From: Massariosphaeria phaeospora
Taxonomy: Eukaryota; Ascomycota; Dothideomycetes; Pleosporales
Reading direction: 5' to 3'
Assembly (NCBI GenBank): GCA_011032825.1
Contig: JAADJZ010000001.1
Location: 248,001 to 312,000, forward strand
DNA: 64,000 nt
A model generated the notes under the pieces. The model did no database searches. It was not told the origin of the DNA and saw only the letters and a program-made list of their open reading frames with translations. Every line of letters begins with the position of its first letter. Position 1 is the stretch's first letter. Positions 45,699 to 57,171 of this stretch are shown here, piece after piece. Both the position numbers and the translations under genes were made by a program.

Positions 45699-46701
45699 AC
45701 TTTTGTTAAGATATCAAAATATATATTGCAAACAAGGGACGTGAAAAACAGACAGAGAGAGGGGTTGAGAGGGGAGAAAGTTAGGAGAGAAACAAAAGGC
45801 TGAGGTAGCCTCGTTTGATCGGAAATTCAGGGTTATCCGGTTGTGCTTGGACCCTGGCTCCTGAACTGTGCCCCTGATTCCTAAAGGGGCCAGGGTGAGT
45901 TGCTAGGAAGAGACTAGACCTTATTCTAAAAGCGTGAAGCGCGAACGCCGCCTAAATCTTGTGTTCAACTGTTTGCCCCTCCAGTTCAGCCCGTCTGGCT
46001 TGCTGGTCAAGACTTTTAGCTTGGCTTGTTAGCCTTCTCATCCTGAATTTTCACAAAGTACTCCGTACGATTCAGAAGCATCACATCGCCGCAATACAAG
46101 ACAGCTTGCAAAAACCAGACCCACAATTACCATTCACGCATCCGTACACCTCTAATAACGCCGACCTACAGCTCCTCAAGGGGAGCAAATTGTGGGAGAG
46201 GTCGTTATGAGATGGAAAATGGAAACACAAACGCCCCCGAAGTACACACAAAGGCCGCAAACCAAATCAACCTCCATTCACCAATCTAAGATTGCCGTTC
46301 AGCCGCTCAAAAATCGTTATCTCAGACCTCGTTTCGTTGCCAAATTTCAAGTTAAGCAAGCAAAGTTGTGCTCAGGAAGACCAAAGTCCCAGAAGTGACT
46401 TTAGGAGCTGCGTAATAGTATAGAAAGATAAGAAAGAAAGAGTAGAGAATCTATTCCTGGAGGGTGCATGCACTGTAGGAAAACCCTTGAAAAGTCGTCT
46501 AGAAATTATGTTTTTCTCGGTTATACTACCAAGACTGTCCAGTATCTGTACGGGAATCAGTACCAAACTGTTACTTAGGCTTCGGCCTGGTCCTTGCAGA
46601 ACATGCATGATCCGTTCCATGGCCCAGGCCCAGGCCAATCGCCAACATCGTCGTTATCGTCCTCGCAAAGGCAGGTCGGCTAGTGCTCTAACATGCTTCT
46701 G
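45699..46701. other. Intergenic region, nothing certain
   Basis: 1 kb between the dioxygenase start and the cyclin stop. Open frames at 45959-46210, 46192-46398, 46372-46638 and 46487-46780 are short, compositionally ordinary and without recognisable domains. It contains AG-rich runs near 45745-45800 and 46420-46445. Confidence 0.45.
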
Positions 46702-48226
46702 CTATTGCGGCCTTCCGGTGGATTCTTGCGTCTTTGCAGTGGGATCTCGGTCATGTTGTTCAGCGACCTCTCGCGCGTAGAACTCGACTAGCATCGTCCC
46801 ATATGCCTCCATTTCTTCTAAGGGGACTGCCAAGCGGAAGTCGTTTAGTAACAAAAATTGGAGCTCTAGATGGTTGAGCTCAACTAGCGGTAAGCCACCA
46901 ACCTGACAATCATTAGCTGAAAAAATTGTCTTTGAAGATTGACTACTGCGAAACACATACCTTTGCGTAACGGGAATTGGTGTAAAATACGTCCGAGAAG
47001 AATTTGCTTGCGCAGGTGACACCTGCAATCACAAGTCGATGGATGTTGAAGCTGTCTACCACGAAAAATTGGGAGAGATTATACGCATCTGCCTCCAAAT
47101 CTTGCTGCGGAGGTGATGGTGGTTGACTAGCCTGTTTGAGTGTGTCGGCTGGCTTCCCTAGAGAACCTGACGGCGGCGGAGTCGCTGCTTGTACCGAGGA
47201 TGACGAGGCTAGGGATGCTACCTTAGATACCAAACTGGTGGCTGCTCCCGAGCTCGCCCCGAATTCGGTGGAAGGGTTGGCATTGGACCGCTCGATAGAC
47301 TGTTGGTTAGCTTGGCGCAAACTCAACAGGGGGCCGGCATTTACTCTTTCAGTCATCCTGTCAAAGTAGACTAGTAAACTGAGGAACACCTCGTAAGTAG
47401 TGGGACAGTATTTGTGAATGCGGCTAAGGTAGCTCAGGATCGTGATGCTCGGGACGTTCTTGCCGTGAAACGCCAGGACACTTGTGGTCTGCTGGCTTAG
47501 ACCAGTAGCCCCTTCGGTAGTGGGAATGCCGCGGTGTATGTGATCGTGCTGACGGTCGTTTGTGGTGGTGATTTTGGTTAACAAGCCTGCCACCATTTCG
47601 ATGATGTCCGCTACGGGCATCTCGCTGATTTCATACTGCGGCCCGACATCGTTGGGATCTCGCCGCTGCCTACGCGATAAAGACCGTGTCTGCGAGAAGG
47701 TGCTGGACTCGTCCGTCGCAAAACTCTGGATGTGAGATAAGCTCTTCACTTTTATGCGGCGGGGTGATGCGGAGGTCGCCTCCAAAGGGGAGCGCAACGA
47801 GCCCGCCGGGGAGTTCTGCGCAATTGAGGTGGCGGACGAAGGCACTGGCCGAGGGTTTGCAAAAGAAGTCGAGGCTGGATTAGAAGCCGTCGGTGTATCC
47901 TGCTGCGGCCGGAAACGCGGGCTGGGAGGGGGCGCCTGGGCTGACTGCTGAGCGCTAGAAGCTTGCGGGCTGGGTGCAGAGAGGTTGCGATGCTGTGCTC
48001 GCTGTGCTGGCGTGGAGTCTGGACGCGGGGGCCCCGAGTCGGCCATGGGAACGTCCGCAGACGGTGCGACTACTCGCAGCGAGGGATTCGCGCTGGTCTG
48101 GGAAGAGGGGCGTGCCGGGGAGTGGTGCACTACGGGTGATTCTTGAGCCTGTTGATGGGCACTGCCACCGCCGAACATGGTGTTGTGGAAGTGGTGGCCA
48201 CCAACGTCGGTTACCACGATCGACAT
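46702..48226 (-). CDS. Pho80-type (PHO85-partner) cyclin
   Basis: Two exons, 48226-46961 and 46902-46702, 488 residues; a 58-bp phase-0 intron (GTATGT..CAG). The start is the first ATG of the frame (48226); the frame is open for some codons further up but has no ATG. The N-terminal ~160 residues are Ser/Pro/Gln/Ala-rich and disordered. The cyclin box follows from about DIIEMVAGLLTKI: HGKNVPSITILSYLSRIHKY, CPTTYEVFLSLLVYFDRM, then a long Ser/Ala-rich insertion (about 100 residues), then NIHRLVIAGVTCASKFFSDVFY-type helix and, across the intron, RYAKVGGLPLVELNHLELQF with LLLNDFRLAV. This is the PF08613 pattern. Such cyclins activate the Pho85/PHOA kinase in phosphate and nutrient signalling. The insertion within the box is longer than in yeast Pho80. 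Confidence 0.85.
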
Positions 48227-49326
48227 GCCGCGATAGCAGGTGGGCACTCGCGGCAGGAGCTGTCGAGCGTCTGGTCGCCGTTACGAGGCAAAGCCCGTAT
48301 AAGATAGCCGCACAGTTCGAGTCCAGAGACAGCAGCTCTGAGCGGCACCGGGTGGGGTGCGGGGGGATGCGAAGCTGGTGGTTGCAGCGGCGACGGGTGA
48401 AGGAGCGTGGGTTTGCCCAGAGGCACACGAGTCCAGGTGGTGGAGAGGAGTGGGGTGGAGAGGCGTGGAGTCGAGTCGAGGGCCGAGGGTCGAGGGTCGA
48501 GGGCGCGGGTCGAGGATGGAGCGGGCGTGCAGGCGCAGTGTTGCTGCGATAAGGGCCCCGTTATGACCGGATTTGGCATGTACCCCAAGGAACGGCTTAC
48601 GGGCAGACGCTGGCGAGCATGCTTCACGGGTGCTTGCCGTGGCCAAAGTGAATTGGACGGCGCAGCGTCAGGGAAGAGGAGAGCGAGGTGTGGGCAGGCC
48701 GGTGCTCTGGCGGAGTGGATATGAACAGAGGTTGTGTGAGGTCCGTGGCGAGTTGTGGGTGGATGGCCCCGGGCGTCATAAAATGGCGCTGAACCCTGGC
48801 CGATCGCAACCTAGATCAAGTGCCCGCGACGAGCTGTCACCGCTCGCCGGTCCCAACTCCCAAGGTGCCACGGAGAGCGCACACGTCTCGCCGCAGTCGA
48901 GCCGCGCTGCTGCAGCTTCACGTCGCCGTCTCACCGTCCGCCTGCGCGCATACACTGCACGGCGCTGGAGCCAACGATGCGAGTGCTGGAGAACAACAAC
49001 GGCAGATGGGCGCGTACTCGCTGCTGATTGGCTGCGGCCCGTGCCCACCATCCCACGCCTCTGCTTGCTCTATAAACGTGCCTGTCTAACAACCTTGGAA
49101 GTCCTGGCTTCGCTAGCAGGAAACGCCAGTATCTGCTGATAAGTAGGCACCCTAAAGCTCTTCACGGGCGTAGCACCAGCAAGCTTGATCACCGCCGTCT
49201 CAATTGGCCGAGTTCGCTGTCTTGCGACCACCAAGTAGCCCGCGCTTCATCGCTGCAGGGTCCCCGCGCTTTAGGAGCACGTCGCCGTATAGTACACATG
49301 TCGCCGCCTCACGTCTCTCCGGTGCT
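48227..49326. other. GC-rich upstream region of the cyclin gene
   Basis: 1.1 kb with overlapping open frames on both strands, including one of 188 codons at 48573-49139, none with a domain I know. A G/A-rich repetitive tract (GTCGAGGG units) lies at 48430-48520. It probably holds the cyclin promoter and 5' leader and the 3' flank of the proteasome gene. Confidence 0.45.
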
Positions 49327-50213
49327 CTACTGCGTGCCGGGCCCTGCGTAGCCCTGGTCTGGCAGATACAGATGCCGCTGCGCGCCCTGGGCAGTAAGGA
49401 CCACCATTCTAATCACGCCGCCTGAGCTGCCATCCCACTTGATTGCCTCCTGTAGTGCTCCCTTCACAAAGCCGACACCCTCTGCTTCCGACATGTTCTC
49501 CTGCCAGTTCGCATCGCAATAACCGTAGATGTACGTGGACCCGGAGCCGCCAATCGCATACGACTGCTTGTGGAGCGAACCGCCGAGCGGAATAGAATAC
49601 ACCTGGCCGCCGTGTCGATGGTCATACCCAGCAATGATCATGCCGGCCCTGCATCTCTGTTAGTGAAGCCACACAATCTTGTCAGCTAGACCACACTCAC
49701 GAGAGCTGATCCTTGTTGGAGTAGCAGAGCTCTTGGAATATGGCTGCCGCAGTTTGCGTCGTTGGGGCCTCGTCATTGTTGATTCCGTACATGCCCAAGT
49801 GGTAGTGGACGATGTCTGCTACTGCCTGCGTATCCGCGGCCGAGCCTGAGCGACAGCACCAGATGGTATCATGAACTTGTGTGAGCTTGTCCGTCACTCG
49901 GTTTGCAATGTATGCACCCGTTGTAGTCCTGCTGTCCGCGCCTAGTATTACACCGTCTTTGAAATTGATCGCCATGCTATGTACCGAATTAGAGGGCTCG
50001 AGGTAGTAGTGACGGTCTGTAGAGGACTAACATCGATGTGCCTAAGCTGCATGTCTGTTAGTCTACTGTTGACAAAGAGAACGACTTCGCATACTTCACT
50101 TCGCCCTTCTTCAGGTGATTCATGTCGACGTGAATGCCATCTGCAGAGGTGAGCCTGGAACATATCCGTATTATAGAGGATATACCTTCTCCGAGCATGC
50201 CGGTGGCCATCAT
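49327..50213 (-). CDS. PRE3: 20S proteasome subunit beta-1 (caspase-like), PRE3
   Basis: Five exons: 50213-50186, 50140-50095, 50046-50032, 49976-49701 and 49648-49327, 228 residues; introns 45, 48, 55 and 52 bp. Joined, the N-terminus reads [53 protein letters not shown] (split here only by exon joins). The Gly-Thr before SIMA is the autoprocessing site, so the mature enzyme starts with the catalytic Thr. Asp and Lys of the active site are in GADSRTT and [34 protein letters not shown] and [13 protein letters not shown] are family hallmarks. It belongs to the inner beta ring. The 15-nt third exon encodes the processing site. It is divergent from the hydrolase gene, about 300 bp apart. Two ATGs stand in tandem at the start. 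Confidence 0.92.
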
Positions 50214-50513
50214 GGCGGGAATTTAAGTCAAAGGTGTCTAAGAGTCGAGACAGAAGGTGTTGGTGAGAGGATTTCAGGCGCAGATGGAAGACCTAAGCTC
50301 GGGAGTTGTCGCAGGTTGTTGATGCGGTCCTACTCCACAGGCAAACACGAAGCTACGAGGCCCGGTCGATTTTGGTGGTCCAAGCTCCAATCAACTATCA
50401 CGTGCCGCCAAGTTATGCGGACAGCTGCCACTTCAATGCTCATGTTCCCTCCTCAACAGCATAACGCCCAATTCTATGAAAATTGCTTGTTTGAAGGATT
50501 CTCTACCTGAACT
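50214..50513. promoter_or_regulatory. Shared divergent promoter of PRE3 and the Bem46-like gene
   Basis: The two start codons are exactly 300 bp apart on opposite strands, so regulatory DNA must be shared. It contains a CACGTG near 50400 (in ATCACGTGCC). I see no proteasome-element consensus that I can name with confidence. Confidence 0.5.
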
Positions 50514-51598
50514 ATGTCAGCGGCACTTCAAACGTTTATGTCTTACCTGCGGGTCCCGCTCTTGGCGTCTTCTGGACTGGCCGCTATACTGAGCGGTCTC
50601 CTTTACTTCAAGCAGAAGTAAGCGGCCTTGTTCATAGTCACAGTGCCCCTCTGTCGTAACAGCAAACTGACTTTATGCCAGCGAGATCATATATCCCCGC
50701 AACTTCCCCCCAGACGCCCGCACGAATGTTCCGCGACCCTCGCAGTTTGATATAGCCGATTTCGAAGAACTGTTCATTCCTACTCCTGACGGGGAATCCC
50801 TCAGTGCATTCTACATCCGGGCGAACAAACAACATTCGCGCAATGTAACAATGCTCATGTTTCATGGCAACGCTGGCAACATTGGATATCGGCTGCCGAT
50901 AGCCAAGATCCTTGTGAACGAGCTGGGGTGCAACGTGCTGATGTTGCAGTACCGTGGATACGGCCTGTCGTCTGGTGCTCCAAACGAGAAAGGCCTCAGG
51001 ATCGATGCTCAGACGGGACTCGAATACATCAGACAACGGCACGAACTACGAGGCAGCCGTATAGTACTGTACGGTCAGAGCATTGGAGGCGCAGTGGCCA
51101 TAGGCTTAGCTGCAAAAAACCAGAAACAGGGGGATATAGCAGGAATTATCCTTGAAAACACCTTTACTTCGATTCGGAAGTTGATACCAACGTAGGTCTT
51201 CTGTTGAATGGTGCAGAGGGAAGCAGGGTTGCTAACCTTCATAGGGCTTTTCCTCCCGCACGATACTTGACACCTCTTTGCCATCAGCTGTGGCCCAGTG
51301 AGGAGACACTTCCTCAAATTAGAGGAATTCCCATCCTGTTTCTCAGTGGGTTGAAAGATGAGATCATCCCGTAGGTTTCCCTATGCTGTCTCCACTATGA
51401 GAGCAAGGAGACGGTTCATCGGCAGGACAGGCTAACGTACATTTTAGTCCGTCCCATATGGCACGACTCTTCCAAGTATGTCGCTCGGAACCAAAAATAT
51501 GGAAGGAGCTACCCAAGGGGAGTCACAATGACACTGTCGCAGAACCAGGTTATTTTGCGCACATCGACAGGTTCATCACCGATCATGTTGCACGTTGA
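50514..51598 (+). CDS. Bem46/ABHD13-type alpha/beta hydrolase
   Basis: Four exons, 50514-50617, 50682-51191, 51245-51370 and 51448-51598, 296 residues; introns 64, 53 and 77 bp, all in continuous frame. An N-terminal membrane segment (about 13-31, VPLLASSGLAAILSGLLYF) precedes the hydrolase domain. MLMFHGNAGNIGYR is the oxyanion loop, VLMLQYRGYGLSSG strand 4, VLYGQSIGGAVAIGLA the nucleophile elbow with Ser, FLSGLKDEIIP carries the acid Asp, and GSHNDT the catalytic His. Joins produce TAFPPARYLTPLC and PPSHMARLF, as in the family. Bem46 proteins are membrane- and ER-associated and linked to polarity and cell-type maintenance in fungi; the substrate is unknown. Divergent from PRE3. Confidence 0.9.
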
Positions 51599-54322
51599 AC
51601 AAGGTGGGTGCACGTCGGCTATCTATTGATCATCAGGTTCTATAATTATAAGCACCTGCTGGAAAACGGCAATTGCACCGAAGCGAGTCACGTACATGGT
51701 ACTCCAACTGGATTTACTCGATGCGGGGAAGCGAGGATGCTGCAGGAGAATTCCAAAGGGACGGACTTGCGATGATGATTTGTTTGAGGCTAATGGGCGC
51801 AGCAGTAGTGGCAACAAGTTCTGAGGGTCGCGGTGGCAAATGATAATGGCGCAGGTTGGGAGGTGAAGCACCAACCTACGGTCGAATCTCGATTGCGCGT
51901 GGTCTCCGGCCAGTTGATGCGAAGGCGGGGTATTCCGGTACCGTTGGTAGGGTTCGCTGCCGGTCGCCCTGACGGCATGTGCTATTTGGGTCCAGATGTC
52001 GGAACTTGGGGAGGGAGATCGCCAGGGGGAGTTGCACTGGCCATGGCCAGATAGATTTGCCTGTGGCCTCAATTCGAGGACCGCTTCGAGTCACGTTGGC
52101 GAAGCGAAGCGATATCTGCAGCACCGTCCGCCCGTCCACCAGTGCCAGCACCAGCGTGGCAAAGCCAAAGTAGCGCCATGATGCCGGCGATGCGCAAAGC
52201 TGGCTGTGCGTTCTGCCACGGCACGACCTCTCCTGCATCAGACATGCCAGCCAGCACGGGGACTGTCCCGCCAGCGCATGGTTTGCACGCCGACGGACGG
52301 CGAGCGACGGTCAGATCATTGCCTGGCCGCCTGGGCGCCACACCAGAACCGGCTCCTGGCTCTGACATGCGGCACGGCCACGGCAGACGGGAACTGCGAA
52401 GGCTCTGGCCGGTGGTCGGCGCGCTGTGAATGGCTGGCGCAGAATGTTTCCATGTTTCCATCCCGCGTAGGTTGAGGCGTTGGACCCTCGACTTCGACTG
52501 CGACGGGCACTAGCGGACTTCGCCACCCGATTACGTCAGTGGGGCAAAGCTTGGCCAAGCTTGGGGGCAGCTGCGATCCAGACCCCTGCCCACAGAGAAC
52601 GCAGAAGATTGCCACTGTGCCAGCATGGGAATCTCGCACGGTGGCGCATCGAGAATCTGCGCTGCCCGACGACGACTGCTCGCACGGCAGCAGCCCGCAC
52701 CCCATCTACCTTCTACCAGCGACCAGCGCCCGGCTGTCCGCGCTGGCGCTGGCTCTGGCGCTGGCGCTGGCCGGCGCGGTAGTCGCTCTGTCGCTGGCCT
52801 CGGGTGGTTCGCGATGCTGCTCTCTTGCGCCCAAGATCGTCCCCCCCCCCACAGGAGCAGCTTTGCGGCTGTGCAGCACCCGTGTCGCTGTCGATCGCAC
52901 GCAGCACTGGCCCGGCCGAACGCCTTCCAGAGCAGACGGCCAGACCGACTGTGGCAAAGGCACGCTGCTGCACGTCCCATTGGCCCACGCCGCCTCTGTT
53001 CTCACCACACTGCACATGGGACGAAACGGTCGCGGGCCTTCGACCACCCACCTCGTCGCCGACTGGTGCCTCGCTGCGCATATTTGCTCCGAAGCTCTGT
53101 CTCCACCCACGCTGGGGCATCTGTCTGGGTCCTGACTGTCGTCTGAGCACTGCTTTTTGCCTGACCGCTTGTGACTTGCTCCTGCATGCCCACGCCAGTC
53201 GAGCACGAGAGAGACTGCAGCCACGCAGTGCTCCGCGTCGGCAGAGCGTCTCCTTGACCAGTCGTGTCTGCTCCGTTGGTTCCATGCTCGCGCGTGATTG
53301 GCGTGCGGTTGCGACGGGCATTGATTGCAGTGCGTCTAGCAATTACTTCATGACCGCGAGCTAGCATGCAACAATGGGACCATGGCCACAGGGCCGGGCA
53401 AGTTGCAACGTGCTGCTGGCCTCTCCCCACTTCCGCGGCGTCGTCTTCACGATGCTGAAATGCCGGCCATGTGCGTACCGCTTCTCTGGCCGGCACGACT
53501 CACGAGCCTGGTCGATATCATAAGCAGACGTGACTAGCCCGTCGGCAGGCTGTCTGGCAAGCTGCCAGAACTTAGAAGGTGTCCACTAAGCTCTGCAAGG
53601 TGCGTCATGCCACAGCTGGTCCCGGGGCGCGGGCCCATGGAAGGTCTAGAAACGGGCCCACTCGCCACACTTGCACTCTACACCTACCCCCAACGCTCCA
53701 TCAACACGACGACCATTTACTCCTATCTCACGCGTGTTTCAACTCCCACAGCCCCAATCTTGCCCTGTCCATTCCGGCGATCAATTCGCCTCCAGACCTT
53801 CGGCTCGGACCCTGCTGCTCCACTCACCAGCCACGGGCTCTGCGCCCGTCCAATCACATCTAGAGCTTTCCTTCGAGCCGGAGGCAATTGAGGCGGAGGG
53901 CTTCTAAAACCTACCTGCTGGCTCTCTCCGTGAACGCTCCTCGAGTTTTCTCGCCTCTCCGGCCGCTTAGCACCATCCTGCTCACGCCTTCCCCGTCTCA
54001 TCCCCGCTGCCGTTGCGCTGCCAGTCCCCGTAAGGCGTCAAGTTGCTCTTCTGCTGTCTGACTGGCCAACCAATTTGATCACCATTCTCGGTCCGCTCGA
54101 AGCGAGCGCTTTCACCCAGGTGGTACATCAACCGGAGCCGTCAATCTTCCCCCATCTAGTCATCTCCTTGTCCTCGCTTCTTTTTTTAACATTCACTCCT
54201 CTGTTCGCGCTCTCCGTCTCATTGGCATATTGCCAAATACGTCTCGTTGCAGAGCCTCCTCGTTCGGTACCTCGTCCTTCCGGCTTGCCACTTGCACTGC
54301 GACCATTTTGATATAGGCTCAG
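51599..54322. other. 2.7-kb GC-rich region without a recognised gene
   Basis: Many overlapping open frames on both strands (up to about 209 codons, for example 52713-53342 minus and 52539-53135 plus), rich in Arg/Ala/Ser/Pro as expected by chance in GC-rich DNA. No domain, signal peptide or intron pattern stands out. There is a run of ten C near 52843-52852. The right part is probably the promoter and long 5' leader of the YTH gene; CT-rich stretches with TTTTTTT near 54180. Confidence 0.45.
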
Positions 54323-54447
54323 GTACGTTGTTACTTTTACATTAACTATAGGATCACATTGTTCAAATTTCTGCTTGCATGCACACTCTCGCTTTTTTCT
54401 TTCTTTAGAATAATGGATTAGCTGACATGGCTTTTGTTTGGTTACAG
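54323..54447 (+). other. Predicted 5'-UTR intron of the YTH gene
   Basis: Donor GTACGT at 54323, branch-like GCTGAC at 54421, a T-rich stretch and acceptor ACAG at 54447. Removing it skips the upstream ATG at 54427 and leaves the coding start at 54484, 37 bp after the junction. Confidence 0.55.
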
Positions 54448-54483
54448 CAGTGGATTGCACTTCCTGTCGTTGTCGAAGAACAA

Positions 54484-56629
54484 ATGGGCGACATGCTCCA
54501 TGGGCCTGTCCCTCACTCGTTGGACATCACCGCAGCCGGTCATACCAATGATGAGCACCAGAAGCTTGCCAGCCCGCCTGCTTCGTCTCTGAGATCTCCG
54601 GGTACCAATGCTCCCTTCCACTCGCAGCTCAGTTCAATCCCGCACGGACAATCGCGTCCTGATCATCGCTTGACTGCCCAATCGACAAACCCATCATTTT
54701 CGACACACGAACATGGTGCGGCGCTTTTGACCATGGGCCAGATGGCTGGCGCACTCCCAGAATACGCCTCCGTTGATTCAGCGCAAGGAAGTCATCAGTC
54801 CCATCAACACAGCCAGCGCCCACTATCTGGAGCCTCGACATCCGCGCTTGTCTATCAACTACAGCAAGGTATACAAATGCCCAGCCATCCTTCTGGATCT
54901 TTGCCAGCGCATTCCCCCTACAACACCGGATTTGCTCCAGGCCAGTACCAGCAAAACTTCGTACCGAGTCAGGGCTCCCAGCACGCGAGTTACGCACCTT
55001 TCCCTCCCTCTCAGCAGCGTATAGTGGGGCCCAACACAATGCAGGGCCAGTACCAAAATTTTGCGCAGCCTTCCCAATACCTTTATTATCCATCACCATA
55101 CGGGCCTCAAGCACAATTTCCTCAAGGCTTCGCCGCGCCAGGGGCTCAGAATCCAGCCATGTTTACAAGAAGGCTGAGTCAAGGAAACCCTCAAGGGCCT
55201 TCGTTGGCGCAGAACCCTGATCTGCAGCAACAAGACGGCAACTATTCTGGAGGAGGCCGCGTTGGGCCTGGTGGGCAACATGAATTGGGATCAATTGGCT
55301 CAGTGTTTGGTGGGCCTTTTATGCCGCAAGGTGAGTAGCATAAATACCGTTCAACGTTGTTTCGAAGCGATAGAACCATTTATGAACATTTGGCTAACTA
55401 ACACTTGATGACTTAGTGATGCAACGACCATCGCCCACAAGCTCAATACCTCGTGGACCACCTCGAAAACCAAAGCAATCTGGACATGCTCTTTGGGTGG
55501 GAAACTTACCCCCAGGCACAACAGTGACCGCTCTTAAAGATCATTTTTCTCGCGACGCCACGAAAGACATCGAAAGTGTTTTCCTCATCTCCAAAAGCAA
55601 CTGCGCATTCGTAAACTACCGTAGCGAAACATCTTGCACTGCTGCTATGCACCGTTTCCACGACTCACGCTTCAACGGCGTCCGCTTGGTGTGTAGACTA
55701 CGGCGAAGCTCGGCACCGGCGTCTGGTGTGCCCACGGGACCTTCAGCTATGGTTGGGCATATTCCACCCAGTGCGACTCCCCCTATGCCACCTCAAGATG
55801 CGGAGCCCGATGACGTACAAGCCGATGTGGCAGGATCTCCAGTCAGGCAAAGTGGTGAAGAGGCTAGACTAGCTTCTACTGCTTCGGACAAGTACTTCAT
55901 TGTCAAGAGTCTGACCTTGCAGGACTTGGAACTAAGTGTGCGGAACGGGATTTGGGCCACACAATCCCACAACGAGGAGACGTTGAACAAGGCGTATCGG
56001 GTATGTTCTTGCACCTCTTTCTATCGCTGAAAACGATGTCTAACTGTAGCTAGGCTGCCGAGAATGTTTACCTGATCTTCTCAGCGAACAAGTCAGGGGA
56101 ATACTTCGGCTACGCTCGCATGGTGTCGTCCATCATCGAAGATGCCAACGCCGTGATAGGTTCAGCGCCCAAACCCGCGAACATCAGCGAAGCCACCGAC
56201 ATCCCGAAGTCGATACCCACCCCCGCGACGGAATTCGCCCCCAAGGGCAGAATCATCGACGACTCGGCACGCGGCACAATCTTCTGGGAAGCGGAGCTCT
56301 CCGACGCTGAAGTCGATGAAGAGCCTGTCGAGAAGGAGGAGCCGCAAGTCGACGGCGAGTCCTCGACCGTTGCGGAGAGCTGGGGCAAACCGTTCAAGAT
56401 CGAGTGGGTGTCGACCAACAGGCTGCCGTTTTACCGCACCCGCGGACTGCGCAACCCTTGGAACGCGAACCGCGAGGTCAAGATTGCGAGGGATGGCACC
56501 GAGCTGGAGACGAGTGTGGGAGAGCGCTTGGTCCAGATGTTCCATCGTCTCGGTCCTTCGGGCTCTGCCGCAGCACCACCCATGATGCAACTCCCGCAGC
56601 TGGGTGCCCCGCCCATGCGACCATATTGA
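54484..56629 (+). CDS. RRM + YTH domain RNA-binding protein (m6A-reader-like)
   Basis: Three exons, 54484-55330, 55417-56000 and 56054-56629, 668 residues. Introns: 86 bp (GTGAGT..TAG) and 53 bp (GTATGT..TAG). The first ~285 residues are disordered, Gln/Pro/Ser/Tyr-rich (prion-like). An RRM follows: ALWVGNLPPGTTVTALKDHF (RNP2), SVFLISKSNCAFVNYRS (RNP1-like), RLVCRL. The YTH domain starts KYFIVKSLTLQDLELSVRNG, with IWATQSHNEETLNKAYR (first cage Trp), VYLIFSANKSGEYFGYARM, FKIEWVSTNRLPFYRTRGL (second Trp, family KVEWI..) and NPWNANREVKIARDGTELE. An acidic loop (DAEVDEEPVEKEEPQVDGE) is inserted in the YTH fold. YTH domains bind N6-methyladenosine or related RNA motifs. The start at 54484 follows a likely 5'-UTR intron; an in-frame ATG at 54427 lies within that intron. 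Confidence 0.87.
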
Positions 56630-57171
56630 GCGGTAATTGGAATCGCAAAACAGGCTGCCGTTTGGAGAACGTGCGTCGAGGAAGGAGTAGAGATGAGGTT
56701 TTTTCGTCCTGCCGGGCAGGTCGAAACTAACCTACTATGTTCACTGATCGAAAACGCATTCGATGAAGCAACGATTTCTTTTACGGAGATGAAGTGGAAC
56801 GAGAGGCGCTGTTGAATGAATGGACTGTCACCCCCCGTGCATGAATTCTTGTCTGCTAATGCGCGCGCACCTTGACTACGCTCTTGCACCTTGATAAGTT
56901 TTTTTTATAGTACATTACCTAGTATACTAGATACAATAATAAGACTTTGTAAACTAAAGATAGAAGTAGCCTATCTAGCTATTGCTAGAATCTCTTATAC
57001 TGTTGAGAGCATTGGCAAAAGGCTATCTTTTTTTAACCAGAAACGAATTAATGCACCGAAGTACTGTCTAACAAATATGGATGAGCAATGTCTCACGCTT
57101 CCCTCCAGCTGCTATCTATCTGCTCTCAATTCTCATTGCGACTTCCTGAAAACCGTACTTACCCCTATCCT
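56630..57171. other. Tail-to-tail intergenic region with AT-rich repeat copy
   Basis: Lies between the YTH and velB stop codons. It is AT-rich at 56890-57050 and contains copy 2 of the dispersed repeat. The open frame 56891-57439 is not a gene: it crosses the antisense of velB. Confidence 0.5.
56921..57014 (+). repeat. Dispersed ~90-bp repeat, copy 2
   Basis: Aligned block by block with 10194-10280 (AGATACAATA, TTTGTAAA, TAGCCTAT, TTGCTAGAATCT, TACTGT). Differences are mostly transitions. Confidence 0.45.

Noticed and set aside
48227..48247. Upstream extension of the cyclin frame
   Set aside because: It begins with GTG, not ATG; the first ATG is at 48226.
48573..49139. 188-codon open frame, plus strand
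   Set aside because: Arg/Ala/Ser-rich, in GC-rich DNA where all frames are long; nothing recognisable.
52539..53342. Overlapping frames of 198 and 209 codons on opposite strands
   Set aside because: They mirror each other in GC-rich DNA and lack domains; neither can be preferred.
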